Assembly (NCBI GenBank): GCA_963555705.1
Contig: OY743171.1
Location: 25,724,852-25,788,851, forward strand
DNA length: 64,000 nucleotides
Direction: 5' to 3'
Source: Ligustrum vulgare
Lineage: Eukaryota; Streptophyta; Magnoliopsida; Lamiales; Oleaceae
The number at the start of each line of letters is the position of its first letter. Position 1 is the first letter of the stretch. Below are positions 34,031-45,240 of this stretch, piece by piece. Made by a program: the position numbers and the translations under genes. The notes under the pieces were generated by a model that was not told the origin of the DNA, made no database searches, and worked only from the letters and a program-made list of their open reading frames with translations.

Positions 34031-35476
34031 TGATAAGTGCTTTACTAGCACTTTATTTCTTTACTTGTTGCCTCGAATTACTGTTAGTTTGATCCTAATT
34101 AAGTATTGCTTAATGCATTTTATGTTTTATATTGTGTAGGATCGCAAATGACAAGAAAAGAAGGAAAAAGGACCAAAAAGCACGTAAAAAGAAAGTTCGA
34201 GGACCTGGCATGTAAATAAGTTACGGCCGCAACATGAAAGTCACGGCCGTAAGCAGTTGATTGAACAAAAATACGAAAATCTGCAGAAACCAAGTTACGG
34301 CCGTATTGGAAATTTCTCACGACCGTAACAAGGATGTTACGGCCGTATTGAATGCAAAGTCACGGCCGTAAGAAGTGAATCAATTGTGTAGAAATTAAAC
34401 AGAAAGTGAGTTACGGCCGTAACTCCTTATATTACGGCCGTAACTTAAGCCCGAAAAAAAAAAAAAGGAAAATTGTTTCCTAATTCAACTTAAACTCTAT
34501 CTTTGGTATTTCTTTTTGACTAAGCTAGGGCACGAATTTGGGCTATATAAAAGGAGGAATTCAGTACCAAAGGTGGGAGGAGAATTATTTTTGAGAGCCA
34601 CCAATATCAAAGTTTGAAGAGAAGAAATTCCGGGCAAAATCAAGATGAATCAAGACAATACTTTTGGGGAATTCTTCATGGCAATGCGTGGCTAGTCTTC
34701 TCAACCTAGTTCAAGGGGGACGTTGTGTTCATATTATTCTATTATTCATTCCTCAAACTCGTAACGTAGTTCTTGTTTTTTACGTTTTATTTATTGGATT
34801 TATCATGAACATTAATTTCGTCAAGACAATGTATTAATTGATTGAGGCCTTGTCTTTTAATTATTGTGTTGATGTTTGCTAATTTGGGTAATTGGATTCG
34901 TATTTGTCTTGTTATCCAAATCATAGTAGCAATTGGTAATTTTATATTTCCATATGAAAATCCAATCTAGATTAATCAATTCGAGCATATGTAATTGATA
35001 ATTTAGTTCACCTAATTCTTCTTGTTTTCACATAGTTAATGAATTAAATCTAGGGAGCTTATTCTAGGTTGTTCATTCACTCTAAATTGATTGGAGAACT
35101 AATTCTAATTGATTATTATTAAGGAAGGATTGGATTAATTAGAGCTTTTTGATTATTCCGGGTGATAAATAAAACAAAGGAAATAGTACATGCGTTGCTT
35201 GGGGAATGACAATATTATGATAGGGCACAACCGAACCTGAGAACTAGGATTCTTTATTATTTGATTTTTATTCCAGCTATTTTACATCTTTATTTGATTA
35301 TTTAGATTAATTGCAATTTTCAACTCAAAACCCCCCTTTTAATTCTAATTGACATGGCATTTTAATTAGTTCCCGTTCCTCGTGGGATCGACCCTTGCTT
35401 CCGCTATCACATTTAAAATTGAGTTTTGGTAAGTAAGGAAATTTAATTAATTCTTGGTGCATCGCGACGCGCACCA
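34031..35476 (+). repeat. 5' LTR of A2
   Basis: It starts TGATAAGTGC and ends GCGCACCA. Eight copies of a 10-12-bp palindromic motif (ACGGCCGTAA and variants) lie at 34221-34442. GGGCTATATAAAAGGAGG near 34541 is a clear TATA box for the LTR promoter. Confidence 0.95.
34541..34552 (+). promoter_or_regulatory. TATA box of the A2 LTR
   Basis: GGCTATATAAAAGG is a strong TATA match. In the 3' LTR the corresponding site near 40727 reads GGCTCTATAAAAGG. Confidence 0.6.
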
Positions 35477-35482
35477 AGTTTT

Positions 35483-35500
35483 TGGCGCCGTTGCCGGGGA
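35483..35500 (+). other. Primer-binding site of A2, tRNA-Asp type
   Basis: TGGCGCCGTTGCCGGGGA lies six bases after the 5' LTR. This is the priming site typical of Athila/Tat gypsy elements. Confidence 0.93.
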
Positions 35501-35629
35501 ACGGTTAACCAATTTTCTGTTTAATCAATTAGAATTTTATTTTCTGCATTTTTATTTATGTATTTTTATTTTCGGTTTAATTGAAAAAAAAAAATTCCGA
35601 AAATTTTATTTATTTATTTATTTATTTAT

Positions 35630-37699
35630 ATGCATAAAATTCGATCCACTAATCCTGAATATTTTTTATTTGATCCAGAAATCGAGCGAACTTTTCGACA
35701 GCGAAGAAGGGAAGCACTGGAACAAATGGCAGCTCATAACCTCAACAACAGGACACTTAAACAATTGGCCACTCCAGATGTCGCTCAACAGCCACTCTGT
35801 ATCACTTTTCCGACAGTGGAGGAGGGAAAAACTTTTGAACTCAAATCTGGACTCATTCATTTGTTGCCAACTTTTCGAGGACATGCTGGTGAAGACCCTT
35901 ACAGGCATCTCAAGGAATTCCACGTGGTTTGTGACAGTATGAGACCCACTGGTATTACCGAGGAACAAATTAAAATGAGGGCCTTTCCATTCTCGTTAAA
36001 GGATGCCGCTACTGATTGGCTATACTGTTTACCATCCGGATCAGTCACCACCTGAAATGACATGAAGAGGCTATTTTTGGAAAAATATTTTCCTGCATCT
36101 CGCATTGGAACAATCCGGAAGGAAATTTGTGGGGTTCGTCAAAACAATGGTGAATCGTTGTATAAATATTGAGAGCGCTTCAAGAAGCTCATCTCGAGCT
36201 GCCCCCATCATCAAATCAGCGAACAACTACTGGTGCAATATTTCTACGAAGGACTGCTACCAATGGACAGAAGTATGATAGATGCCGCAAGTGGAGGTGC
36301 CTTAATGGACAAAACACCGGAACAGGCTCGGGCTTTGATTTCCAACATGGCTGAAAACACTCAGCAATTTAACCCAACCCGAGACATGCAAGTTCGCCGC
36401 GTGAACGAGGTAAGTAGTTCCAATATAGAAAGTCAACTGTTTGAACTAAAAAATCTCGTTAAACAACTTACTGTAGGAAGTGCACAACAAGTCAAAGCAT
36501 GCGGGATATGTGCTAACTTCGGACATGCAACGGATGCGTGCCCGGTACTCCAAGAGGAGAATGGTGAACAGGTAAAGACTGCAGAAGGGTTTCCTTTTCA
36601 AAAACAGCAATACAACCCGTACTCAAACACTTACAATCCTGGCTGGAGGGACCACCCGAACTTGAGCTATGGGAATAACAAACCTCCGGGTTTGGTCTCC
36701 AACAAGCCTCAAGGGAATTTTCAACAACAAGGAAATTTCCATCCACAGGGACAATATCAGCAAAAGCCACAATCATCAGGTATGTCTCTCGAAGAAATGA
36801 TGAAAACTTTGGCCACTAACACTCTACAATTTCAACAGGATACCAAATCCAGCATTCAAAACCTGGAAAATCAAATGAGTCAAATGGCCACAGCTATCAA
36901 CAGACTGGAAGCACAAACAGGAGGAAAGTTTCCATCTCAACCCGAGGTGAATCCGAGGAATGTAAGTGCAATTACTCTTCAAAGTGGAAAAGAAATTGAG
37001 GAGCCACAATCAAAGCCAACCGCGAGTGAAGAGGAGGAGGTTGAAGAAAAAGTCGGAAAGAAAAACAGCATTCCACAAAACTCTCAGGTAAAAACCGAAC
37101 CTATTGTGAATGCGAAACTAACTCCACCGCCTTTTCCGAGCAGGTTAGCGAAGGCGACTAAGGAAAGTAAGGAGAAGGAAATTCTGGAAATGTTCAGGAA
37201 AGTGGAAATCAACATTCCACTATTGGATGCAATCAAGCAAGTGCCCCGATACGCGAAGTTCTTAAAGGAGCTGTGCACCAACAAACGGAAGTTGATGGGA
37301 AATGAAATGGTAAGAATGGGGGAAAATGTGTCAGCACTCTTCCAAAGGAAACTGCCCCTAAAATACAATGATCCAAGTATGTTCACTATACCATGCCAAA
37401 TAGGTAACACTAAACTGGATCGTGCATTAATAGATTTAGGTGCATCTATAAATGTAATGCCTAGGTCTACATACAATGCATTAAAACTTGCTAATATGAC
37501 TGAAACAAATGTGATTGTTCAACTAGCCGACCGTTCCAATGCATATCCGGATGGGGTAGTTGAAGATGTTTTAGTACAAGTAGGGGGTTTAGTGTTTCCA
37601 GCAGATTTTTATGTGTTAGACATGAATGATGATCACTCTCCAAACCCCACTCCTATTTTGTTAGGCAGACCATTCCTAAAACATCGAAAACTAAGATAG
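35630..37699 (+). pseudogene. A2 gag-protease frame with two in-frame stops
   Basis: One frame runs from ATG at 35630 to 37699, interrupted only by TGA at 36053-36055 and TGA at 36170-36172. Both stops sit where gag families usually have tryptophan, so each is probably a TGG-to-TGA change. The N-terminal part is retrotransposon gag (RTFRGHAGEDP-like, then FPFSLKDAATDWLYCLP and FLEKYFPASR). A knuckle-like CGICANFGHATDACP lies near 36500. A long Gln/Pro-rich linker follows. Protease follows, with IDLGASINVMP at about 37429-37461, where the active site is usually D-x-GAS, and ILLGRPFL near 37655. Gag would assemble particles and protease would process it. As it stands, no full product can be made by normal reading. 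Confidence 0.9.
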
Positions 37700-38060
37700 A
37701 TGTTAGTGATGGTATACTTACCGTGGAGTTTGATAATCAAATTGTTAAGTTCAATATTTATGACTCCATGAAACACATTAATGATGCTAACAAAGTTCAT
37801 TCTACTGTTGTGAGTTATTCTCCATTTCAGGAAATTGTTGCTGAGCTGAATGATTGTCCAAAGCCATCACATCCAGGTAAAAACTTTTGTACCGCCCTAC
37901 CAGTAGCTGATAAGAAGTTTCCCCCTACTTTGCAGGCACTAACGAAGAGCATGAAGAGGAAATTGAGCTTTGGTAATCCACCTAATCCCGGTTGAAGGAG
38001 GAAACAACAAGTCGAGCCAACGACAATAAACAAAGGCGCTGCTCGGGAGGCAACCCGAAA
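37700..38060 (+). pseudogene. A2 post-protease fragment and deletion junction
   Basis: 37723-37995 (90 aa) is the continuation beyond protease (EFDNQIVKFNIYDSM), in a different frame because of a shift near 37695. It ends where pol should begin. GCTCGGGAGGCAACCCGA at 38040-38057 is the motif that usually follows pol in Athila elements. So the whole RT-RNase H-integrase block is deleted here. Confidence 0.75.
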
Positions 38061-40202
38061 GGGGAGTTTCTTTATCTCCTCAATTTTTTATTTTTTATTT
38101 TCGTATTTTCATTTGTGGTTAATTTTAGTTTATTTAGTCATTTCAAAAAAAAAAAAAATTATAGTGGCCTTGTTACGACCGTAAATTATATTTTTACGGC
38201 CGTAACTCAATCCCAGTGTTTTATCCAGAGGCCTAATTACGGCCGTGATTACATTTTTACGGCTGTAAGTAACACCTTCACGGCCGTAAGTCTGTCCTAT
38301 TTCAAAAATGTTAAACGGCTCATTTTTTTTTTTTTATTTATTTATTTATTTATTTATTTTTTCTCCACCATCACACCCATCCCTCTTCACAAGGTTTTCA
38401 AGGTATGATATTTTTTTCCCTTTTATTGTTTTGCTTTACAATGAGGACATTGTTTTGTCTAAGTGTGGGGGGAATTGATTGTGAGCTTAATGTCTGCTTA
38501 ATGTCTTTATCCTCTTTCTGTAGTCGAAACATTAAATTCATGTTGAGTCAGCACCCATTTTAATCTTGTTATCTACTTTTGCCACCTATCTATGCTACTT
38601 AGGTCCTGAACCATACTTTGATAGGAAGCAACCCACTTATCATAATTTTTGAAATACCAACTCCTAAATTGCATAATTGGACATGAATTGAGCACGTAGA
38701 GATGAATTTTCCAATACTTTCCGAATAGGTTTGAAAATGGGGACAAAATGCCATATCTCTGCAACCTAGTAGATTCAAACCCAAATTTGATCTGACTGAT
38801 AACTACCCCGAGTAAAGAGATTCACTCCTTTGGCCACTAGATTTTTTTTGCATTTTTCAATTCGACACTAAGACCGAGCAATGACCAAAACTCATAATTG
38901 GATGGGAGACACACATATGAACCATAATTTGTGAGCTTTTGAGCCTATGAGCTACTTTTACTCTTTATATAAAGCTCTTATTTTTTTAATGTGTGTTCTG
39001 CATGGTTGATTTGTTCTTGGATATGCTTTTGTGTACATGCCGTAGTAGCTTCTTGGCTCAAGTGCAAAATATAGTAAAGGCACTAGGATGAACCAAATTT
39101 GGCCTTCTAAATAAGCCTACCATTGTACATTTACCAATAGAAGACCCTTTGAGCCTTAGCCTTTCTTTGGAATATTAATACCACGCTACAAGCCACGAAC
39201 ACCCATTCTTTCATGTTATCCTTTTTCTTGAACCTATAGAGAACGGATTCACAAGCTTGTGTTGGTTGAGAAGTTCGAGGTGGATTAAGTTTCAAAGTGG
39301 AAATTCAATCTTGTGTCATTGGGGATTGTGGGGTGATTTGACCAAAAGAGAAAAATTGCAGTATATGTTTGAAAAAAAAAAAGAGAAGTTCAGGCCAGTT
39401 CTGAAATTACGAGGTCATGAACATTTGCTAGTATTGAAAATAAACACTCAAGCTGCACAAATAGAAGTCTAGTGTTAAATCAGTTGGATAGCAGGAAGAT
39501 TATTTTCATGTTGAAGAAGAAAGAAGGAATGTTATAATTGAACCGATTCGGCTTATGAAACTCCTTCTCGATTCAGCCTAAATGTTTCCCTTTTATCCCA
39601 CTTGACCCGAAGCCCCGCTACAACCCAACAAAGACCTTTGCTTTGCACTTGTGTTATTGTTGGCTCCGGTTTTGACATTTTAGCAATCTGTGGTAACAAG
39701 TTTTTCATGCAGTGAGTTGAGCGTAAAATTCTCACCTTTATATACACTTTGTGCGAAGAGAGATATCCGGTGAGAGTGTCGGCTCCCATTACATGTACTT
39801 ATGAGGGGTTTGAATTGCTTGGTCTATATTTTGTGCCATTTTGATCTGAAACTGTGTATTGACTAAATTTTTTTACCATGAGATAAACCGCACTAATCTG
39901 TTGGCATTTACTTGAATTAGTCAAAACTTACATTTTTATGGGGAATTGATAAATTCAGAGAGAACTCACGAGAGGTGAAAGGATATAATCCACATTGGGG
40001 TATCAATTTTCATTTTTGTTCGGAGAATATTGGGTGATGCATCTCTTACACACACTAACACACTCCGATTAGGCAATTTGATTTTCGTGCTAAAAAGAAG
40101 TGGGTTGTGACCTTGACTTTCCAGATTTAAAAGTCTAACATGTTCATTCGAGTCGTGCTTTAGTTCTTTTCTATCATTATTCGAGGACGAACAATGGTTC
40201 AA
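38061..40202 (+). other. A2 long non-coding 3' region
   Basis: There is no credible gene. Five ACGGCCGTAA-type motifs lie at 38170-38292. A TTTA repeat lies at 38335-38360. A purine-rich AAGTGTGGGGGGAATTG at 38460-38476 resembles the polypurine tract at 40201-40215 and may be an internal duplicate. Long non-coding 3' regions are usual for Athila elements. Confidence 0.65.
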
Positions 40203-40215
40203 GTGTGGGGGGATT
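40203..40215 (+). other. Polypurine tract of A2
   Basis: GTGTGGGGGGATT lies directly before the 3' LTR. Confidence 0.85.
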
Positions 40216-41661
40216 TGATAAGTGCTTTACTAGCACTTTATTTCTTTACTTGTTGCCTCGAATTACTGTTAGTTTGATCCTAATTAAGTATTGCTTAATG
40301 CATTTTATGTTTTATATTGTGTAGGATCGCAAATGACAAGAAAAGAAGGAAAAAGGACCAAAAAGCACGTAAAAAGAAAGTTCGAGGACCTGGCATGTAA
40401 ATAAGTTACGGCCGCAACATGAAAGTCACGGCCGTAAGCAGTTGATTGAACAAAAATACGAAAATCTGCAGAAACCAAGTTACGGCCGTATTGGAAATTT
40501 CTCACGGCCGTAACAAGGATGTTACGGCCGTATTGAATGCAAAGTCACGGCCGTAAGAAGTGAATCAATTTCGTAGAAATTAAACAGAAAGTGAGTTACG
40601 GCCGTAACTCCTTATATTACGGCCGTAACTTAAGCCCGAAAAAAAAAAAAAGGAAAATTGTTTCCTAATTCAACTTAAACTCTATATTTGGTATTTCTTT
40701 TTGGCTAAGCTAGGGCACAAATTTGGGCTCTATAAAAGGAGGAATTCAGTACCAAAGGTGGGAGGAGAATTATTTTTGAGAGCCACCAATATCAAAGTTT
40801 GAAGAGAAGAAATTCCGGGAAAAATCAAGGTGAATCAAGACAATACTTTTGGGGAATTCTTCATGGCAATGCGTGGCTAGTCTTCTCAACCTAGTTCAAG
40901 GGGGACGTTGTGTTCATATTATTCTATTATTCATTCCTCAAACTCGTAACGTAGTTCTTGTTTTTTACGTTTTATTTATGGGATTTATCATAAACATTAA
41001 TTTCGTCAAGACAATATATTAATTGATTGAGGCCTTGTCTTTTAATTATTGTGTTGATGTTTGCTAATTTGGGTAATTGGATTCGTATTTGTCTTGTTAT
41101 CCAAATCATAGTAGCAATTGGTAATTTTATATTTCCATATGAAAATCCAATCTAGATTAATCAATTCGAGCATATGTAATTGATAATTTAGTTCACCTAA
41201 TTCTTCTTGTTTTCACATAGTTAATGAATTAAATCTAGGGAGCTTATTCTAGGTTGTTCATTCACTCTAAATTGATTGGAGAACTAATTCTAATTGATTA
41301 TTATTAAGGAAGGATTGGATTAATTAGAGCTTTTTGATTATTCCGGGTGATAAATAAAACAAAGGAAATAGTACATGCGTTGCTTGGGGAATGACAATAT
41401 TATGATAGGGCACAACCGAACCTGAGAACTAGGATTCTTTATTATTTGATTTTTATTCCAGCTATTTTACATCTTTATTTGATTATTTAGATTAATTGCA
41501 ATTTTCAACTCAAAACCCCCCTTTTAATTCTAATTGACATGGCATTTTAATTAGTTCCCGTTCCTCGTGGGATCGACCATTGCTTCCGCTATCACATTTA
41601 AAATTGAGTTTTGGCAAGTAAGGAAATTTAATTAATTCTTGGTGCATCGCGACGCGCACCA
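40216..41661 (+). repeat. 3' LTR of A2
   Basis: This is a co-linear match to 34031-35476 of identical length, with about 14 substitutions. The eight-copy palindrome array is at about 40406-40630. Confidence 0.95.
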
Positions 41662-41666
41662 TTAAT

Positions 41667-42070
41667 GCAATTGATTGGGTTTTAATCGACATAGAGATAT
41701 AATAGGTTAAACTAATTGATTAGGGTTAATTTCACTCAGGAGAGGTAATTAGCTAAACTTGAAAAATCGAGTCTAACATTGCAAATGAATAATTTATTAA
41801 TTTGCATGTGTTGAGAAATCACTTAAGTGAGAGTTAAGTGAAATCATGAATCCCAATTATTTTATCGTCCATTTTCCCTATTTTAATTTAGTTTAAAATT
41901 AGTTTCTTTAATTTAGAATTTACAAAAACTCATCTCTTTAATTGTGTGTTTGATTTGTTAAGATTAAATTAACTAAAGTATAATTAAGTATACATTCCTC
42001 GTGGGATCGATAATCCAGACTCAAAAGGTCCACTTTATTACTTGTACGCAACCCGTACACTTGCGGTACA
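41667..42070 (+). repeat. LTR of Athila-like A1, right part
   Basis: It resumes directly after the TTAAT duplication of A2. It contains CATTCCTCGTGGGATCGA, the conserved block near the 3' end of Athila LTRs, and ends at GCGGTACA. Copia B coding sequence follows at once. Confidence 0.7.
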
Positions 42071-42079
42071 TTCTTTTAG

Positions 42080-42769
42080 CGAACATAATTAAAGAGGTGA
42101 AGCTGAAGGGTGCCCAAGACGTCTATGCCATATATTAGTGTTTCTACTGGTAGTGTGATGCATTTGTGGGCTTTGTGAAAGGTAATACAAGCCATTACTC
42201 TACCTTCCCAAGCCAATCGTCTTCATTGTAGTCAAATCCTGCATGATACGAAAATTAGGGAAAAATGTCACACATCAATCTTATTCTCTGGTAAGTTTAT
42301 TGCTAGATAACAGATTAACTTTGAAGTTTGGAACGTAAAGCACATTATCAACAGCCATAATATTTCCCAATTTAACTGCACCAATGGACTTAATAAGATC
42401 ATAGCCCCCATTCGGTAATTGCCCAATTTTGTGATTTAACATGGATTTATTTTCAACGATCTCATCCTTTGTCACATGGTCAGTGGCCCCGCTATCAATA
42501 ATCCATGAATTACTCAAAGAGGTAGTAGAAGGATTGATACCTGAGGTGTTAACAAAAGACTTATCATTACCCATCTTATTGTTTAGAAGTTCCATGATCT
42601 GCTCATACTCCTTGGTTGTGAGTGTTTTTCCTTCATTTGGGTCAAGCATGGAAGCTATATCAGTGTTTGTGAACCGTTTGTTTTGTGGCTTCACGTCCTT
42701 CCCATGAAATTTGTTCCTTGGAGGAAAACCATGAATAAAATAACATGTATCAATATTATGTCCAGTCAT
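42080..42769 (-). pseudogene. Copia B protease and pre-integrase remnant
   Basis: 42769-42281 is open for 162 aa. It contains WIIDSGATDHVT, the aspartic protease active site of copia elements, followed by the VDNVLYVPNFKVNLLSSNKL block. Downstream, near 42110-42140, the strand reads IWHRRLGHPS, the pre-integrase motif. The integrase core that should follow is lost at the junction with A1. Confidence 0.85.
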
Positions 42770-43631
42770 ACCACAGTGAGTACACTGTTTCTGTCACCCA
42801 GTTTCTGTAGATCCGATCGACAGGAAAGATGGACCAGTCGACCAATCTCCCTGATTGTTGCCTTTCTGATTCGATCCCGAACTGCTCGACTTCTACCAAT
42901 TGATTAAATGTTTCCCTTCACGATCTGTTGTAACCTCAACTTGTCTTTCATGTTGAATTAAAATAGCGTGATCTCTTCTGGTGTTCGGGAATAGGCTCAT
43001 CATTAGTATGTTTCCACGAACTGTGGAATAAGAATCATTCAACGCCATCAAGAATTGCATGACCTTCTCCTTCTCATCTCTTTCAACCAGTGCTTTAAGA
43101 TTTCCACAAGTGCATCCAATTGGGTCATGGTAAGAACCCAATTCATCCCATAATGCCTTTAATTTGGTGTAATAAGCTGACACCGATTGATTTCCTTGTC
43201 AATGCTCAGCAATTTCTTGGTGAATCTGAAATATTCACGCATCATTACCTTGAGAAAATCGATCTCGTAAGTCGTTCCATACTTCTGTAGCAGACTCGGA
43301 GTATATGATACTTTCAGCAATATCTGGATATACCGAATTGAGTATTCAGGAGAGCACCATATGATTACTTCGTTCTCATGTCGAATACTTTTCATCTTTT
43401 GCTTCTAGTGTTTCGATCTTGCCATCAATGAAGCCATTTTTATTCTTGGAAATTAGGGCAGTTCTCATAGCCCTACTTCATTGTCCATAGTTGTTTCCAT
43501 CTAGTGGTTTAGAAACAAGAATTAAGCCAGTATGACTAGATTGCTGTAGCGTCATGGGATCCGATTGGGTAATTGTTGCTTCTATAATTTTTCCATCATT
43601 GTTCGTGCCAGACATTGTTGCTCAGAATCGA
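42770..43631 (-). pseudogene. Copia B gag remnant
   Basis: 43183-42893 reads as gag (YYTKLKALWDEL, ERDEKEKVMQFLMALNDSYS, GNILMMSLFPN). 43395-43159 and sequence up to 43610 carry the N-terminal part in other frames. The gag was once one frame; several frameshifts now break it. A zinc-knuckle remnant lies near 42770-42790. Confidence 0.8.
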
Positions 43632-43644
43632 GGCTCTGATACCA
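43632..43644 (-). other. Primer-binding site of copia B
   Basis: The minus strand reads TGGTATCAGAGCC next to the LTR, the initiator tRNA-Met type. Confidence 0.92.
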
Positions 43645-43866
43645 TGTAAAAGTTTGTGGAAGAAAATATGTTTAGAGAAAAATAATACTCTTGTGTATAT
43701 TGATTCACCAAATAATAAAGCATATTACATGATATATATACATCAATCTTAGGACGCCCAACTTGTTCCACAAGAAAATGAGTTATACTTAAAATAAAAA
43801 ATTACTAAATAATATCCTACTACAAATACAATTCTACAAATAAGGTAAATTAGATATTTGTTAATA
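43645..43866 (-). repeat. 5' LTR of copia B
   Basis: This is 222 bp and matches 29783-30030. The TSD TTGAC follows at 43867. Confidence 0.9.
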
Positions 43867-43871
43867 TTGAC

Positions 43872-44420
43872 ATGGTGGGGCGGTCCCTCAGATCTTCTTC
43901 CATTTACTATGTGGTCTGTCCAAGGTTCCTTCGATACCATAGTCAATCCAACCAATGAACGAATGCTTGGAGGTGGTGGTGCTGACGAAGTCATACATCG
44001 AGCGGTTGGTCCAGATTTACGAGCAATATACTATGAGGTCCCAGAAGTACGACCTGGAGTTCGTTGCCCCAGAAGAAGCAAGGATTACCCCAGGATTTTG
44101 GTTGCCAGTGTCTCATGTTATTCACACAATTGGACCCATTTACAATAAAGATGAAAAACCCAGAAGCCTCTTTGACAAATGCATATAGGAACACTTCACT
44201 TCTAGCCAAAGAGAACATCATCAAATATGTTACATTTCCTGCCATATTATGTGGAGTTAATGGATATCCTTGTGATCAACCTGCCTCTATGGCAATATCT
44301 ACAGTTAAGAAATTTGCAAATGACTTGAAGGAGGTGTAATTTGTTCTGTTCTAAGATGAGATTTATGATGTTTGGTAGAAGAAGGCTAATGAATTACTCT
44401 AGAATTCTTAAATCTCCCAT
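43872..44420 (+). pseudogene. Macro-domain (Appr-1-p processing) protein, broken intronless copy
   Basis: Macro domains bind ADP-ribose and some remove it from proteins. From about 43909 the frames read MWSVQGSFDTIVNPTNERM, LGGGGADEVIHRAVGPDLR, YEVPEVRPGVRCP, then EEARITPGFWLPVSHVIHT and FPAILCGVNGYP. These are in the order of the plant macro-domain family, with the GGGGVDxAIH-like ligand loop kept as GGGGADEVIH. Frameshifts occur near 44065 and 44155, and a stop at 44337 cuts the C-terminus, though homologous residues continue to about 44400. The coding runs without an intron, so this is probably a processed pseudogene. The first 30 bases are the inverted partner of 29612-29638 on the far side of copia B. 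Confidence 0.82.
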
Positions 44421-45240
44421 ATGTTGAGTGTGGAGTAGAATGTGTAGGAGTAGATTGCAGTACATGAAGCCATTGGTGTGGTTTTACCAAAATTATTATA
44501 AAGAAGCATTTATCAAGTTGAAGTTTCTGTTTGTTTCTGAATCATGAGGAAAATTAGTTGTAAAGCTGGAAGAAAAAACTAAAGAAAGATTTGGGAAGAA
44601 ACTCAAAATAATCTGTAGGAGAAATCAGGATAAAAAACCAAAGAAAAAAGTAGGAAGATGATGTCGTCACTGGGGGCTCCGAAGAGAAATTATTCGGTGC
44701 TTATTCTCGGTGATCAAAGAAGACTGCATTTTTTGTGTTGAAATATGTATGAATTTGGTGAAGCTGGAAGAAGGTGTTTACAGAAAAATCTGATTTGCTT
44801 GTGAATTCTGTAATTTTCCAGAACGGAAATAGCGATGGACTATTTGAAAGTATGAAAATGCATTTCAATGAAATTATGCAACCTCCAGAACTACCCATTA
44901 ATAAATATCTTCTGGAACATGGGCATGACATCTCTTTAAAAATAGAAATTGTACATTTCATATATATATTTTTTATTTTTTTTTCTGGAATGGTATGTGA
45001 GATCATCTAAAATAACTACCTATTACTCATGTTCACAGATTTGGGCAACAAACTGAAGGAAAAAGGTAAAATCGATAAAATCTACTACTGTTGGTTAAAT
45101 TTAAAACTGACTACCACAAAAAAAAAAAATCAGTGGACACATTCAATGATGCAGGTCCAATTACAGCAGTTTGACAGTTTGAATATGTGATTAGAAATTG
45201 AAATCCAAAATTAAAATCCAATCAAAATAGGTCAAAGACT
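44421..45240. other. AT-rich flank of the macro-domain remnant
   Basis: No family is recognised. A TTTTCCAG followed by an open stretch at 44819-44960 looks like an intron end plus exon, but there is nothing to anchor it. A short poly(A) lies at 45117-45129. Confidence 0.35.

Larger units (their letters stand above)
34026..41666 (+). mobile_element. Recent Athila-like element A2 with gag-protease but no pol
   Basis: 1446-bp LTRs lie at 34031-35476 and 40216-41661, with perfect 5-bp duplication TTAAT at 34026-34030 and 41662-41666. I count about 14 differences between the LTRs (about 1%), so insertion is fairly recent. The interior has a gag-protease frame followed directly by the non-coding 3' region. 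RT, RNase H and integrase are missing, so it depends on a relative for movement. Arrays of ACGGCCGTAA-type palindromes occur in both LTRs and in the 3' region. Confidence 0.95.
31727..42070 (+). mobile_element. Truncated Athila-like element (A1), split by a younger one
   Basis: 31727-32823 resembles the long non-coding 3' region of Athila-type gypsy elements and has internal near-duplicates: CGAGTAATTAAGCCCCTAGG at 31926-31945 and a related copy at about 32123-32142. CAAGTTTGGGAGTG at 32810-32823 is a polypurine tract, followed by an LTR starting TGATAAGTGTGC at 32824. That LTR is interrupted at 34030 by element A2 and resumes at 41667. It ends at about 42070 (GCGGTACA). The 5' LTR, gag and pol are absent. 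I could not define a duplication around it. Confidence 0.7.
29778..43871 (-). mobile_element. Ty1/copia element B (minus), carrying nested Athila-like elements
   Basis: LTRs lie at 29783-30030 and 43645-43866. The 5-bp duplication TTGAC is at 29778-29782 and 43867-43871. The initiator-Met priming site adjoins the right LTR and the polypurine tract adjoins the left LTR, so it reads right to left. gag and protease are at 43600-42281, and RT and RNase H at 31560-30090. Most of the integrase core is missing and replaced by the Athila-like insertion 31727-42070. Several stops and frameshifts make it inactive. Coordinates include the TSDs. Confidence 0.93.

Noticed and set aside
35454..35942. Long alternative frame overlapping A2 gag
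   Set aside because: The gag frame from 35630 has clear family motifs. This frame is its shadow and starts in the LTR and priming site.
29783..43866. Treating copia B and the enclosed Athila-like parts as one chimeric element
   Set aside because: Separate TSDs (TTGAC outside, TTAAT for A2) and separate priming sites show independent nested insertions.
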